This document shows, one piece after another, positions 16,905-24,336 of a DNA stretch of 64,000 bases. Both the position numbers and the translations under genes were made by a program. The stretch is from a bacterium. GTDB lineage: Bacteria; JAMCPX01. The DNA is taken from positions 1 to 64,000 of the forward strand of contig JAJYLN010000006.1 of assembly GCA_021787665.1 (NCBI GenBank), in the 5' to 3' direction. The first letter of the stretch is position 1; each line of letters begins with the position of its first letter. The notes under the pieces were generated by a model. The model worked only from the letters and a program-made list of their open reading frames with translations. It was not told where the DNA came from and did no database searches.

Positions 16905-18053
16905 ATGGATTTCGAACTCACGGAAGATCAAAAAAAGCAGAAAGAATCGTTTGCCGAGCTCTGTTTAAAAGAGATCGCACCCAAAGCGGAGTTTACCGAC
17001 AGAGAAGCCGTATTCCCGAAAGAAAGCATCCGTCTTCTCGGTAAGGTCGGGTTCCTCGGGATGGGCTTCCCTGAGGAATACGGAGGCTCAAAGGGCGACC
17101 CCATCATCAAATCAGTGCTCGGCGAGGAACTCGCAAAGGCATGCGCATCGACCTACCTGTCTGCGGGCGCCTCGTCAGGACTGTTCGGCATACCCCTCTT
17201 GAGGTTCGGTACGGAGGAACAGAAGAAAAGATACCTGCCGGGCGTTCTGTCCGGCGAGAAAATAGGGGCTTTCGCCATAACTGAGCCACAGGGCGGGTCG
17301 GACGTGCTCGGCATGAAGACGAACGCCCAGAAACGCGGCAGCACCTGGGTCATCAATGGCTCGAAGACACTCATAACCAATGGGCCCGTGGCGGATTATT
17401 ATGTCGTTGCCGCTTACACAGACAAGGGGAAAAAGAGTGACGGTATCAGTCTGTTCATCGTCGAAAAGGGCACAAAAGGATTTTCTCAGGGAAAGTCCTT
17501 CGACAAGCTCGGTGTAAGGGGCTCACCGACTTCCGATCTATCCTTCGAAGACTGCGAAGTCCCGGAGAAAAATCTGATCGGAGAAATCAATAAGGGCTTC
17601 GTTCAGCTCGCGCAGATACTCTCGCATGGCAGGATTGGTATGGCGGTCTACAGCCTCGGCATCGCCCAGGCATGCCTCGAGGAGTCTATATCCTACGTTC
17701 AGGAAAGGACAGCGTTCGGAAAAAAGCTCGCTTATTTTCAGGACGTACACTTCAAGATCGCAGATATGAAGATGTACATAGACGTGGGCAGGGAGCTCAT
17801 CTACAAGGCAGCGTGGATGCTCGATCAGAACGACACGCAGTCTATCCTGTTTGCGTCCATTGCCAAGCTGTTTATGTCGGAACATGCGACCAAGATAGCG
17901 AGCGACGCGGTTCAGATATTTGGGGGATACGGGTTTATTAAGGGCTACAAGGTCGAGAGACTTTACAGAGATTCCAAGCTCGGTGAGATAGGTGAAGGTA
18001 CCTCGGAGATCCAGAGAACGATAATAACGAAGCTTATAGAAGACCAGTACTGA
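16905..18053 (+). CDS. acyl-CoA dehydrogenase (short/medium-chain type)
   Basis: 382 residues, paralogous to the preceding gene and 10 bases after it with an AGGAGGAGA ribosome-binding site. Motifs are GMGFPEEYGGSK, GAFAITEPQGGSDVLG, FDKLGVRGSPTSD, ILSHGRIGMAVYSLGIAQA and IFGGYGFIKGYKVER. The C-terminal GEGTSEIQR retains the classical catalytic Glu. The two dehydrogenases thus use different catalytic-base positions and may act on different acyl-CoAs of one pathway or as partners. It converges with lpxC, whose stop is 13 bases away. Confidence 0.92.
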   Translation: MDFELTEDQKKQKESFAELCLKEIAPKAEFTDREAVFPKESIRLLGKVGFLGMGFPEEYGGSKGDPIIKSVLGEELAKACASTYLSAGASSGLFGIPLLRFGTEEQKKRYLPGVLSGEKIGAFAITEPQGGSDVLGMKTNAQKRGSTWVINGSKTLITNGPVADYYVVAAYTDKGKKSDGISLFIVEKGTKGFSQGKSFDKLGVRGSPTSDLSFEDCEVPEKNLIGEINKGFVQLAQILSHGRIGMAVYSLGIAQACLEESISYVQERTAFGKKLAYFQDVHFKIADMKMYIDVGRELIYKAAWMLDQNDTQSILFASIAKLFMSEHATKIASDAVQIFGGYGFIKGYKVERLYRDSKLGEIGEGTSEIQRTIITKLIEDQY

Positions 18054-18065
18054 GCTGTTTGTACA

Positions 18066-18950
18066 TTATACCGTAAATACGAGAGCGGGCTGCAACGTCT
18101 GCGGAGCAACGATCGCCTTTTTCTCCATGAAGGAGGCGATCTTATTTACAAACATATGGTTGAGCGAATGACCACTCTTGTAGCTTGTTATATGACCTTT
18201 CAACGAGCCGCCGAGCGTATACAGGTCTCCCAGCATATCGAGGATCTTATGTCGAACAAACTCATCCCTGAACCGCAAGCCGTCGGTATTCATAACGTCC
18301 TTCTCGTCGAGTACCACGGTATTTTCCATGGATGAGCCTCGTGCAAGCCCGAGGGCCTGCATCGTGGTATAGTCCTTCAGAAAACCGAACGTCCTCGCCT
18401 TTGCAAGTTCGGAATAAAAATGTTCCGGAGAGTTGTGGTACGTATACTGCTGTCTGCGTATCCTGGGGTGATTAAAGTCTATGACGCCGTCTATGATAAG
18501 GGTACTCGCCGGCGTGTATTCTATGTACCCCGTATTGTGCTCGACTCTTACGGTATTATCTAGAAGGATATTTTCTTTTTGGGCGGTGAGCGTGAATATA
18601 CCCGCGTCGAGTATTGCGTCCGCAAACAGAGACGCACTGCCATCCCCGCCAGGGACCTCGTCTCCTTCGACCTCGATTATCGCGCTGTCCACACCAAAGC
18701 CATGCAAGGTACTGAGGAGGTGTTCTACCGTAAAGACTACGAAGTCGTCGTTCCCAATCGTCGTAGCGAACATCGTGCTTTTGACCTTGCTGGAACTCAG
18801 CGGAAGGTACCTCAGGACGTTCCCGACTTTCTTGACGAATAATATACCATCCTTCTCCGAGGCTGGATGTATTATTATTCTCGAAAATTCGCCGGTATGC
18901 AGCCCATACCCCGCACACACAATCCTTTTTTTCAATGTCCTCTTAAACAT
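18066..18950 (-). CDS. lpxC: UDP-3-O-acyl-N-acetylglucosamine deacetylase
   Basis: 294 residues, normal length. Zn-dependent committed step of lipid A synthesis in the cytoplasm. Characteristic text: RTLKKRIVCAGYGLHTGE at the N-terminus, the zinc-site HLLSTLHGFGVDSAIIEVEG followed by DEVPGGDGSA, RARTFGFLKDY-like segment, RFRDEFVRHKILDMLGDLYTLG with the second metal site, and a final GHSLNH. The ATG at 18950 gives the conserved start MFKRTL; a TTG 18 bases upstream is less likely. A TATTTT -10-like element ends 6 bases before the ATG, hinting at another leaderless start. Confidence 0.96.
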   Translation of the reverse strand: MFKRTLKKRIVCAGYGLHTGEFSRIIIHPASEKDGILFVKKVGNVLRYLPLSSSKVKSTMFATTIGNDDFVVFTVEHLLSTLHGFGVDSAIIEVEGDEVPGGDGSASLFADAILDAGIFTLTAQKENILLDNTVRVEHNTGYIEYTPASTLIIDGVIDFNHPRIRRQQYTYHNSPEHFYSELAKARTFGFLKDYTTMQALGLARGSSMENTVVLDEKDVMNTDGLRFRDEFVRHKILDMLGDLYTLGGSLKGHITSYKSGHSLNHMFVNKIASFMEKKAIVAPQTLQPALVFTV

Positions 18951-19115
18951 CGGACAAAAATAAAGCAATCATCATGCCAATTAAAGTGTTACTATATATC
19001 AATCAGTTAACTCGATAGGCCGATTCAGATTGTGATGCTAAAATCACACCTTTTACCGATATATTTGATACGGGGGGGGCAGTTCGTAAACCGCTCCTGC
19101 TTTTCGATCGTGGTA

Positions 19116-19463
19116 TTATGCCACATGAATATGCAACGGAGCTCCGCCCACAACATGGAGGTGGATGTGGTATATGCTCTGGCCTCCCCATTGCTTAACA
19201 TTAAACACGGCCTTAAAGCCTTTTTCTGAGATGCCCGTCTTGTCTGCCATCTCTTTAGCCACCAGCATAATTTTCCCCAGTAGTACCTGATCCTGCGGTG
19301 TTATGTCGGTAAGCGTGGGAATGTGCTTCTTGGGGATTATCAAAAGGTGCACCGGAGCGACCGGGTGAAGGTCCTCTATCACGACGACATCGCTGTCTTC
19401 GTATACTTTCTTGGAGGGTATTTTCCCTCCTATGACCTGGCAGAATATGCACGTGTCCATCAT
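19116..19463 (-). CDS. HIT family protein (histidine triad nucleotide hydrolase)
   Basis: 115 residues, the size of HinT/PKCI-type proteins. CIFCQVIGGKIPSKKVYED at the N-terminus with a Cys pair, PVAPVHLLIIPKKHIPT in the middle, and the catalytic triad HIHLHVVGG near residue 100. Such enzymes hydrolyse adenosine phosphoramidates. AAAGGAGA lies before two adjacent ATG codons (19463 and 19460). The C-terminus ends APLHIHVA, slightly longer than the usual LPWPPG. No operon partner: flanked by gaps of 60 and 150 bases. Confidence 0.94.
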   Translation of the reverse strand: MMDTCIFCQVIGGKIPSKKVYEDSDVVVIEDLHPVAPVHLLIIPKKHIPTLTDITPQDQVLLGKIMLVAKEMADKTGISEKGFKAVFNVKQWGGQSIYHIHLHVVGGAPLHIHVA

Positions 19464-19525
19464 TATTCTCCTTTCAAGGTTTGGTATCAGGACATGGGTC
19501 TGTAACCGAGAGGCTTATGGTACCG

Positions 19526-20188
19526 TTACAAGGACTGGAACGGGAACGCCTGAATATCTTTTTTTGCCGCGACCCCCATGGTAAGGATAAGTTTGAATGC
19601 CTCCTCAATGGATATATTGAGCTCGAACAGGTTTTGCTTTTGTACAAAAAGGAAGAAGCCCGAGGTAGGGTTCGGTACTGTCGGGACAAACACGGTAATG
19701 CTCTCTCGATCCTGGGCCGGGCCATTGATCTCGGCCTTACCTACGACGAAACCTACGGCATAGCTGCCCGCCCTCGGGAACTCCACGAGCACCACATGGT
19801 TGAATTGCCTCCTGTTCTCGGTGAAGGCGTCCGTGATCTGCTTTGCTCCATGATAGATGCCTTTAATGAAGGGAATATTCGAAAATACATCCCCCATCAA
19901 GTTCAATAGCTTCTGCCCCATATAGTTATAGGTCATCAGCCCCATGATGAAGATCAGAACAATGGCAATGACAACGCTTATGCCCTTTATCGGTATGTAT
20001 GTCTGGGGGTTTATGACACTCGGCAGTATGTTCAGCAGGCTGTCAGACCACGAAACCACGATCTTGAGGATAAAAATCGTGATGATTATGGGGATATAGA
20101 CAGCTATGCCGGCTATAAAGATGTTCCGTATCCTGACACTGAGCTTTTTTTTGATCCGGCTTATCTGTGGGATTGAACTATTCAGCAA
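19526..20188 (-). CDS. DUF502 membrane protein
   Basis: 220 residues with two transmembrane segments (about residues 25-47 and 70-90), followed by a soluble domain containing IPFIKGIYHGAKQITDAF and VVLVEFPRAGSYAVGFV, and later VFVPTVPNPTSGF. These are the markers of DUF502, a conserved family of unknown function in bacteria and plant chloroplasts (LCV-like). The start overlaps the end of the PilZ gene by 11 bases, suggesting translational coupling. It is the last gene of the yjbQ-pilZ-DUF502 unit. Confidence 0.9.
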   Translation of the reverse strand: MLNSSIPQISRIKKKLSVRIRNIFIAGIAVYIPIIITIFILKIVVSWSDSLLNILPSVINPQTYIPIKGISVVIAIVLIFIMGLMTYNYMGQKLLNLMGDVFSNIPFIKGIYHGAKQITDAFTENRRQFNHVVLVEFPRAGSYAVGFVVGKAEINGPAQDRESITVFVPTVPNPTSGFFLFVQKQNLFELNISIEEAFKLILTMGVAAKKDIQAFPFQSL

Positions 20189-20576
20189 AGATGTCCTCTT
20201 CTATGGAGCCTTTCTCGTTTTCTATATATGATACCAGATAAGTTCTGCTTTGCTCGTCGAGTTTCAGGAACTTTATACCCATTCCCGGGAGGGCATTGCT
20301 GGTTGGCTCTGTACCGGGCACATACCGGTGCGACCATATGACCTCTCCCTTTGTCTCGATAAGCTTTATCGCCCCCGGTAACCTGAACCGTATGTCGAGC
20401 AGCAGGCCTTTTTCGAGAGGTGCTTCCGTTTGAATGAGAAAACCGCCTACACTTATATCGGTAGTATAATCTATCTTAAAATTATTGCCTCCTTCTATCG
20501 ATAGGAGCACCGGTATGCATATCAGTTTTCTTTGACGCTTCCTTGCCCGATGTAACAGATTCAACTCATCGTTCAT
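20178..20576 (-). CDS. PilZ domain protein (c-di-GMP binding)
   Basis: 132 residues, a single PilZ domain. The N-terminal RARKRQRK provides the Arg-rich RxxxR element and DISVGGFLI the (D/N)xSxxG motif that together bind cyclic di-GMP. It is placed between YjbQ and DUF502 with overlaps on both sides (11 bases each), so it is translated as part of that unit. What it controls is unknown; a link to the DUF502 membrane protein is suggested only by the overlap. Confidence 0.88.
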   Translation of the reverse strand: MNDELNLLHRARKRQRKLICIPVLLSIEGGNNFKIDYTTDISVGGFLIQTEAPLEKGLLLDIRFRLPGAIKLIETKGEVIWSHRYVPGTEPTSNALPGMGIKFLKLDEQSRTYLVSYIENEKGSIEEDIFAE

Positions 20577-20967
20577 ACGGTGTGACTTCTAAGAGCAGGC
20601 TCCTTGTTCGTGGACCGTCGAACTCGCAGAAGAAGACGGACTGCCACGTACCGAGCACAAGCCTGCTGTTTTCAACAAACAACGACAGGGTTACGCCTAT
20701 CATACTCGACTTGATATGGGCGTCAGCGTTGCCTTCCTTGTGATTGTAAGCTCTATTGACTGGCGCTATTCTTTCGAGTGTATCCAGTATGTCCTGCTTT
20801 ACGGCAGGGTCTGCGTTCTCGTTAATCGTAATACCGCTGGTCGTATGCGGTACAAACAGATAACAAATGCCTCTCACAATACCCAGCTTTCTGAGCATAC
20901 CGTTGATCTCCGGCGTAACGTCGATCAACTCTATCCTTTTTTTTGTAGCAACGGATATATGTTTCAT
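20566..20967 (-). CDS. YjbQ/UPF0047 family protein
   Basis: 133 residues. The whole family pattern is present: KHISVATKKRIELIDVT at the N-terminus, CYLFVPHTTSGITINENAD, HKEGNADAHIKSSMIG with conserved His residues, and WQSVFFCEFDGPR near the end. Members show weak thiamine-phosphate-synthase activity in vitro, but the physiological role is unsettled. The ATG at 20967 matches the family start; ATGs 12 and 24 bases upstream are possible but lie just after the U-run of the previous terminator. Confidence 0.9.
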   Translation of the reverse strand: MKHISVATKKRIELIDVTPEINGMLRKLGIVRGICYLFVPHTTSGITINENADPAVKQDILDTLERIAPVNRAYNHKEGNADAHIKSSMIGVTLSLFVENSRLVLGTWQSVFFCEFDGPRTRSLLLEVTPYER

Positions 20968-20982
20968 GGGTAAAACCATCTT

Positions 20983-21013
20983 AAAAAACAAGCCCCTGTG
21001 TCACAGGGGCTTG
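20983..21013 (-). terminator. intrinsic terminator of the upstream lipoprotein gene
   Basis: A perfect 12-bp stem CAAGCCCCTGTG/CACAGGGGCTTG with a single-base nominal loop (20989-21013), followed on the minus strand by six T (20988-20983). It lies 45 bases after the stop of the lipoprotein gene and only 16 bases before the yjbQ start, so yjbQ must have its own promoter here or depend on read-through. Confidence 0.9.
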
Positions 21014-21057
21014 CCAACGAAGACACATACATGGGGCAACCTCTTCCATCGGGTGTG

Positions 21058-22020
21058 TTAGGGTGCCGTGGGCGGTTGAATATTGGATATGCTTACAGAA
21101 TTTGTGATTGATTCCGCATAGCTCTGTCCAAGCACGGTCGTAGTGGTATCACCAGCAGACAGCACGCCCGTAGCAACCAGGTAATAATCCCCCGGGGGTG
21201 TATTCAGTGAAACGAATATCCCATCGTTCGATGTCATCGTGAGCGTGGGATCCGGGATGTCTCCCAGCCCCGCCGCAGTCTTGAAGTAAATCATATTGGT
21301 GGCAACAGTCTTGCCCGTATTTTTATCGACGACCGAGACGGTAGCATTCTCTATGGGGTTGCCGTTGCAGTCCCACACGGTGCCGGCTATGGCGCCGTTC
21401 GACCAGTTCTGCGTAGCATGTGCCAGCGCGCTGACGAGGCTTACCGTGCCGGACGATATGATCAGAACTTGAAAGAGTGAACCCGCATCGGCCGCAGAGA
21501 GGATATCGCCAAACTGGTATGTGTCCTGATAGTTCGTCATGGACGCCTTTGCCACAAACGGGATCCCCGTCGGAAGTGTGACGGTAACCGTTCCATCCGC
21601 GCCGGTCGTATCTACTATAGTGGGCGTAGCGCTACCGACCGTATTCGACGTCATCGTAAAGAACGATACCTCCGCCCCTCCGACTGCAGCTTTGGTCTGG
21701 AAGTCCGTTGCGGTCACATCAACGCTGATCGGGCCCGTAGCAGCGATGGTGGAACAGGAGTAGTACGAGCCACCGTTCGCTATTACGATAGGTGGTGGTA
21801 GAGGCTGTTGTTTCGGCGATGGTGTCTGTGACGACGTTGGACCGGAGGGACAGCCGAGCAGCTTCTTCATATCGGAAGACAGACTCTGTGAACAGGTAGC
21901 ACTGTTTACCCCGGCGGGCACATAGCCCGGTCCTCCGCTGCAACCACTAAAGACCATTGTCAAATAAATAAGCGCTGATAGTGCAAAAAGTCTCGTCAAC
22001 TTTCTGGTTACAAGCTTCAT
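21058..22020 (-). CDS. lipoprotein with carboxypeptidase-regulatory/Ig-like domains
   Basis: 320 residues. Lipoprotein signal: MKLVTRKLTR then a hydrophobic stretch and lipobox FSGC near residue 27. A Pro/Gln/Ser-rich linker (about 60-80) leads to two beta-sandwich-like domains. The first has VTATDFQTKAAVGGAEVSFF and DGTVTVTLPTGIPF; the second GTVWDCNGNPIENATVSVVD, the pattern of CarboxypepD_reg domains. No catalytic residues were seen, so a structural or adhesive role at the cell envelope is likely. A clear AAAAGGAGG precedes the ATG and a strong terminator follows. Confidence 0.75.
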   Translation of the reverse strand: MKLVTRKLTRLFALSALIYLTMVFSGCSGGPGYVPAGVNSATCSQSLSSDMKKLLGCPSGPTSSQTPSPKQQPLPPPIVIANGGSYYSCSTIAATGPISVDVTATDFQTKAAVGGAEVSFFTMTSNTVGSATPTIVDTTGADGTVTVTLPTGIPFVAKASMTNYQDTYQFGDILSAADAGSLFQVLIISSGTVSLVSALAHATQNWSNGAIAGTVWDCNGNPIENATVSVVDKNTGKTVATNMIYFKTAAGLGDIPDPTLTMTSNDGIFVSLNTPPGDYYLVATGVLSAGDTTTTVLGQSYAESITNSVSISNIQPPTAP

Positions 22021-22102
22021 AGAGAGCCTCCTTTTATTTTTTTAAATATACAGAAGCATTTATGGTATGTCAAGAACATGTAAAGACTGATCCCGCGGGT
22101 AA

Positions 22103-22378
22103 CTATTCTTTTATTACCTCGAGCACTATCTTCGATGCCACCCCCTTCCCTATTGCTGCCTTCGTCCCTTCTGCCGCTACAATTAAGGGACCGGCCGACG
22201 TATTTAAGACCCTGACCGTACTCCCCGTGCGGATACCGATATTGAGAAGCTTCTTGAGGACCCCCATACCGCCTGAGATATGTCTGACAACTCCTTTCTC
22301 TCCCGCTTTAAGGTCAGAGAGCGGCAGCAGAACACCGGACTGCGCCTTATCGTCTTCCCTGCTGTATGTCGCTTCCAT
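22103..22378 (-). CDS. FeoA-domain protein
   Basis: 91 residues ending in a complete FeoA (SH3-like) domain: LSDLKAGEKGVVRHISGG, LKKLLNIGIRTGSTVRVLN and GPLIVAAEGTKAAIGKGVASKI. FeoA proteins assist the FeoB ferrous-iron transporter. No feoB is adjacent, so it is a stand-alone FeoA. The ATG at 22378 (MEATYSRED) coincides with the predicted transcription start and sits behind a Fur box, which supports both iron regulation and this start; an upstream in-frame start would lie inside the promoter. Confidence 0.85.
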   Translation of the reverse strand: MEATYSREDDKAQSGVLLPLSDLKAGEKGVVRHISGGMGVLKKLLNIGIRTGSTVRVLNTSAGPLIVAAEGTKAAIGKGVASKIVLEVIKE

Positions 22379-22385
22379 GCTTTTA

Positions 22386-22414
22386 TTGATAATGATTTTC
22401 AACAGCGTTGTCAA
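22386..22414 (-). promoter_or_regulatory. promoter with Fur box for the FeoA gene
   Basis: Perfect -35 TTGACA (22414-22409), 17-base spacer, -10 TATCAA (22391-22386), then 7 bases to the ATG at 22378, without a Shine-Dalgarno site. The sequence TGATAATGATTTTCA at 22387-22401 matches the Fur core inverted repeat TGATAATnATTATCA at 14 of 15 positions and covers the -10. Repression by Fe-Fur is the natural reading. Confidence 0.75.
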
Positions 22415-22444
22415 CAATTGTTTGATGTGGCCGGCATTGAACAA

Positions 22445-22790
22445 AAGCGATGCTTCATCGTTATGAAGAGTAAAAAGGACTATCTCTCATAAGGGCTTAT
22501 AAAAAAGCATGGCCCCTACGGAATGCCGATGCGGTCGAGGTAGGTTATCAGGATAGTTGTACTATCGGGGGAAACCCCATCAGGGAAATATCGCTGCGAC
22601 AGACTCAGCTCACAACAGAGAGAAGGGGACCGTCCACTTTAGCATTGCTCCCTTCCTAAAGAACAGGAAAATCGGTGCACAGGTCGGTAAGGTAAATGTA
22701 TTACGTAGGCACGGCTCACCCCGATGTTCCCTTTGCCTTTGCCACGCTTAAAAGCAAATCGTGGATGACAAGATAAGGATACAAACCTAT
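22445..22790 (+). other. gene-free stretch
   Basis: No supported gene in about 350 bases. Short frames occur but are broken and lack ribosome-binding sites. The fragment GGGGACCGTCCACTTT near 22625 resembles text often found beside REP-associated transposases, so this may be mobile-element debris; that is weak. No tRNA, riboswitch or CRISPR structure was recognised. Confidence 0.4.
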
Positions 22791-22928
22791 CTATGCTTGC
22801 CCTTTATTCGGCTTATAGAGATACGCGGATACTTTTCTGCTCACACCATTATACATGGTTGTCACGGCGTAGTGCAATAACTCGTACATCACACCTAACG
22901 CTATAAAAGTAAACTTTAAGAACCACAT
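22791..22928 (-). CDS. small membrane protein, 45 residues
   Basis: A short frame with a good GGGAGG ribosome-binding site 8 bases before its ATG. It reads MWFLKFTFIALGVMYELLHY then a polar, Lys/Tyr-rich tail ending YLYKPNKGQA. The first half would make one transmembrane helix; the tail is positively charged and so probably cytoplasmic. I know no family. Codon use looks normal. It stands alone, divergent from the cation exchanger operon at 23147. The Shine-Dalgarno site is the main argument that it is real. Confidence 0.6.
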   Translation of the reverse strand: MWFLKFTFIALGVMYELLHYAVTTMYNGVSRKVSAYLYKPNKGQA

Positions 22929-23111
22929 AGCCTTTGCCTCCCTTATATTCACAATCGTCAGTAGGATGCATTTTATGTGCCAGCAACCATTCGTTATATT
23001 TCAGATAGTTATCATGTTCGATCGTGATTTATTTGTAGAGCGATCGTTAGAATAATATCACAATAGTCACGCAAGGAGACCTGTCCGTCTACGGGTATGT
23101 TCTGTTTCTGC

Positions 23112-23140
23112 TTGACTTAAAAAGCTTTTGAAGCTACCAG
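23112..23140 (+). promoter_or_regulatory. promoter of the exchanger-pyrophosphatase operon
   Basis: -35 TTGACT (23112-23117), 17-base spacer, -10 TACCAG (23135-23140), then 6 bases to the ATG at 23147. No Shine-Dalgarno site. Confidence 0.55.
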
Positions 23141-23146
23141 ATTTCT

Positions 23147-24322
23147 ATGCATTGGCTTTTCGGCCTTATCCCGAATCTTATAAACACTATATACCCTAGC
23201 AGTTCAGGTGCGATACATGCACTGTGGACGTTCCCTGCAATCGTGCTGCTCGCCCTCGTGATCTCCTTGGGGGCAGACTCTGCACAATATTATATATCCC
23301 AGGGACTCGCGCTTGCCATACTTGCATGGATGCAAACGGCGCCGGAATTCATGGTCGAAGCAGACCTTGCATGGCACAAAGAGGTACACCTGCTGCTCGC
23401 CAACCTCACGGGATCGTTACGGCTCCTTACCGGCCTCGGGCTTCCCCTCGTATTCTTCGTATCCTACCTCTACCATGGTAGGGGCGGAAAGAATACAACC
23501 ATCCATATAGACTCGGCACATTCCATAGAGGTGGTCTCCTTTACGGCAGGGGTTTTGTATCTTGTTGTCGTTTATGTGAAGGGCAGCTTGACCATGCTCG
23601 ACGGCATACTATTGCTGTTGCTCTACCTTATCTATCTGTTCTTCCTAACCAGGTTGCCTTCACGGGAGAAAGGGGAGCCGGCGAAGATGGAATATGTTCC
23701 GGGCAAGATTATGCATATGAGCAGATGGTACAGATCAGCATCGATCCTCGCCTTATTCGTCATAGGAGGGGTCGGGCTCATTCTCGTGGTCGGTCCCTTT
23801 ATAAACAGCATGAAAGGCGTTGCCGTGGCCGTGGGCGTCTCGGATTTTGTTTTTATCCAATGGTTATCACCGTTCCTTTCGGAGTTCCCGGAGAAGTTGA
23901 GCGCGTTCATGTGGACAAAAAAGGAAGAGGGCACGACGATGGGTCTTATGAATATTGTGTCTTCGACCGTGAACCAGCTCACTCTATTGCCGGCGCTCCT
24001 CCCCTTCATCTATGCTTACGCTGTCGGAAGCGTGACTCCGATCCAGTTCGGTGCCCATCAAAGATCGGAGATACTCCTCACGATTGCCCAATGCAGCACC
24101 ACCATAGTACTTTTGGTTGACATGAAATTCAGTTCGTATGAAGCAGGCGGTTTGTTTATTATATGGTGTATACAATTCTTTGTACCCGCAGCGAGGACTA
24201 TCGTAACGATGATCTTTTTTCTATGGACGTTGACGGAAATAGGTTTGATAGTGTTAAAGGTTAAGGGAGTGGATTCGGTAGAGAATTTTATCGGCACCTA
24301 TAAAAGGTATATTAAAACTTAA
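23147..24322 (+). CDS. sodium/calcium exchanger family membrane protein (CaCA superfamily-like)
   Basis: 391 residues with about ten hydrophobic segments. Two inverted alpha-repeat-like motifs are visible: QTAPEFMVEAD followed by LLLANLTGSLRLL in the first half, and LSPFLSEFPEKLSAF followed by GLMNIVSSTVNQLTLLP in the second. Acidic residues in both repeats fit cation coordination in CaCA exchangers, though the canonical GTS-PE/N-GSN text is modified, so the ion is uncertain. It is immediately followed, after 14 bases, by the membrane pyrophosphatase gene, which would energise the membrane the exchanger uses. Confidence 0.75.
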   Translation: MHWLFGLIPNLINTIYPSSSGAIHALWTFPAIVLLALVISLGADSAQYYISQGLALAILAWMQTAPEFMVEADLAWHKEVHLLLANLTGSLRLLTGLGLPLVFFVSYLYHGRGGKNTTIHIDSAHSIEVVSFTAGVLYLVVVYVKGSLTMLDGILLLLLYLIYLFFLTRLPSREKGEPAKMEYVPGKIMHMSRWYRSASILALFVIGGVGLILVVGPFINSMKGVAVAVGVSDFVFIQWLSPFLSEFPEKLSAFMWTKKEEGTTMGLMNIVSSTVNQLTLLPALLPFIYAYAVGSVTPIQFGAHQRSEILLTIAQCSTTIVLLVDMKFSSYEAGGLFIIWCIQFFVPAARTIVTMIFFLWTLTEIGLIVLKVKGVDSVENFIGTYKRYIKT

Positions 24323-24336
24323 AGAAGGAGGAACAT

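Noticed and set aside
22445-22790. riboswitch or tRNA in the gap before the small membrane protein
   Set aside because: No cloverleaf or known aptamer core could be drawn; only short G/C hairpins occur.
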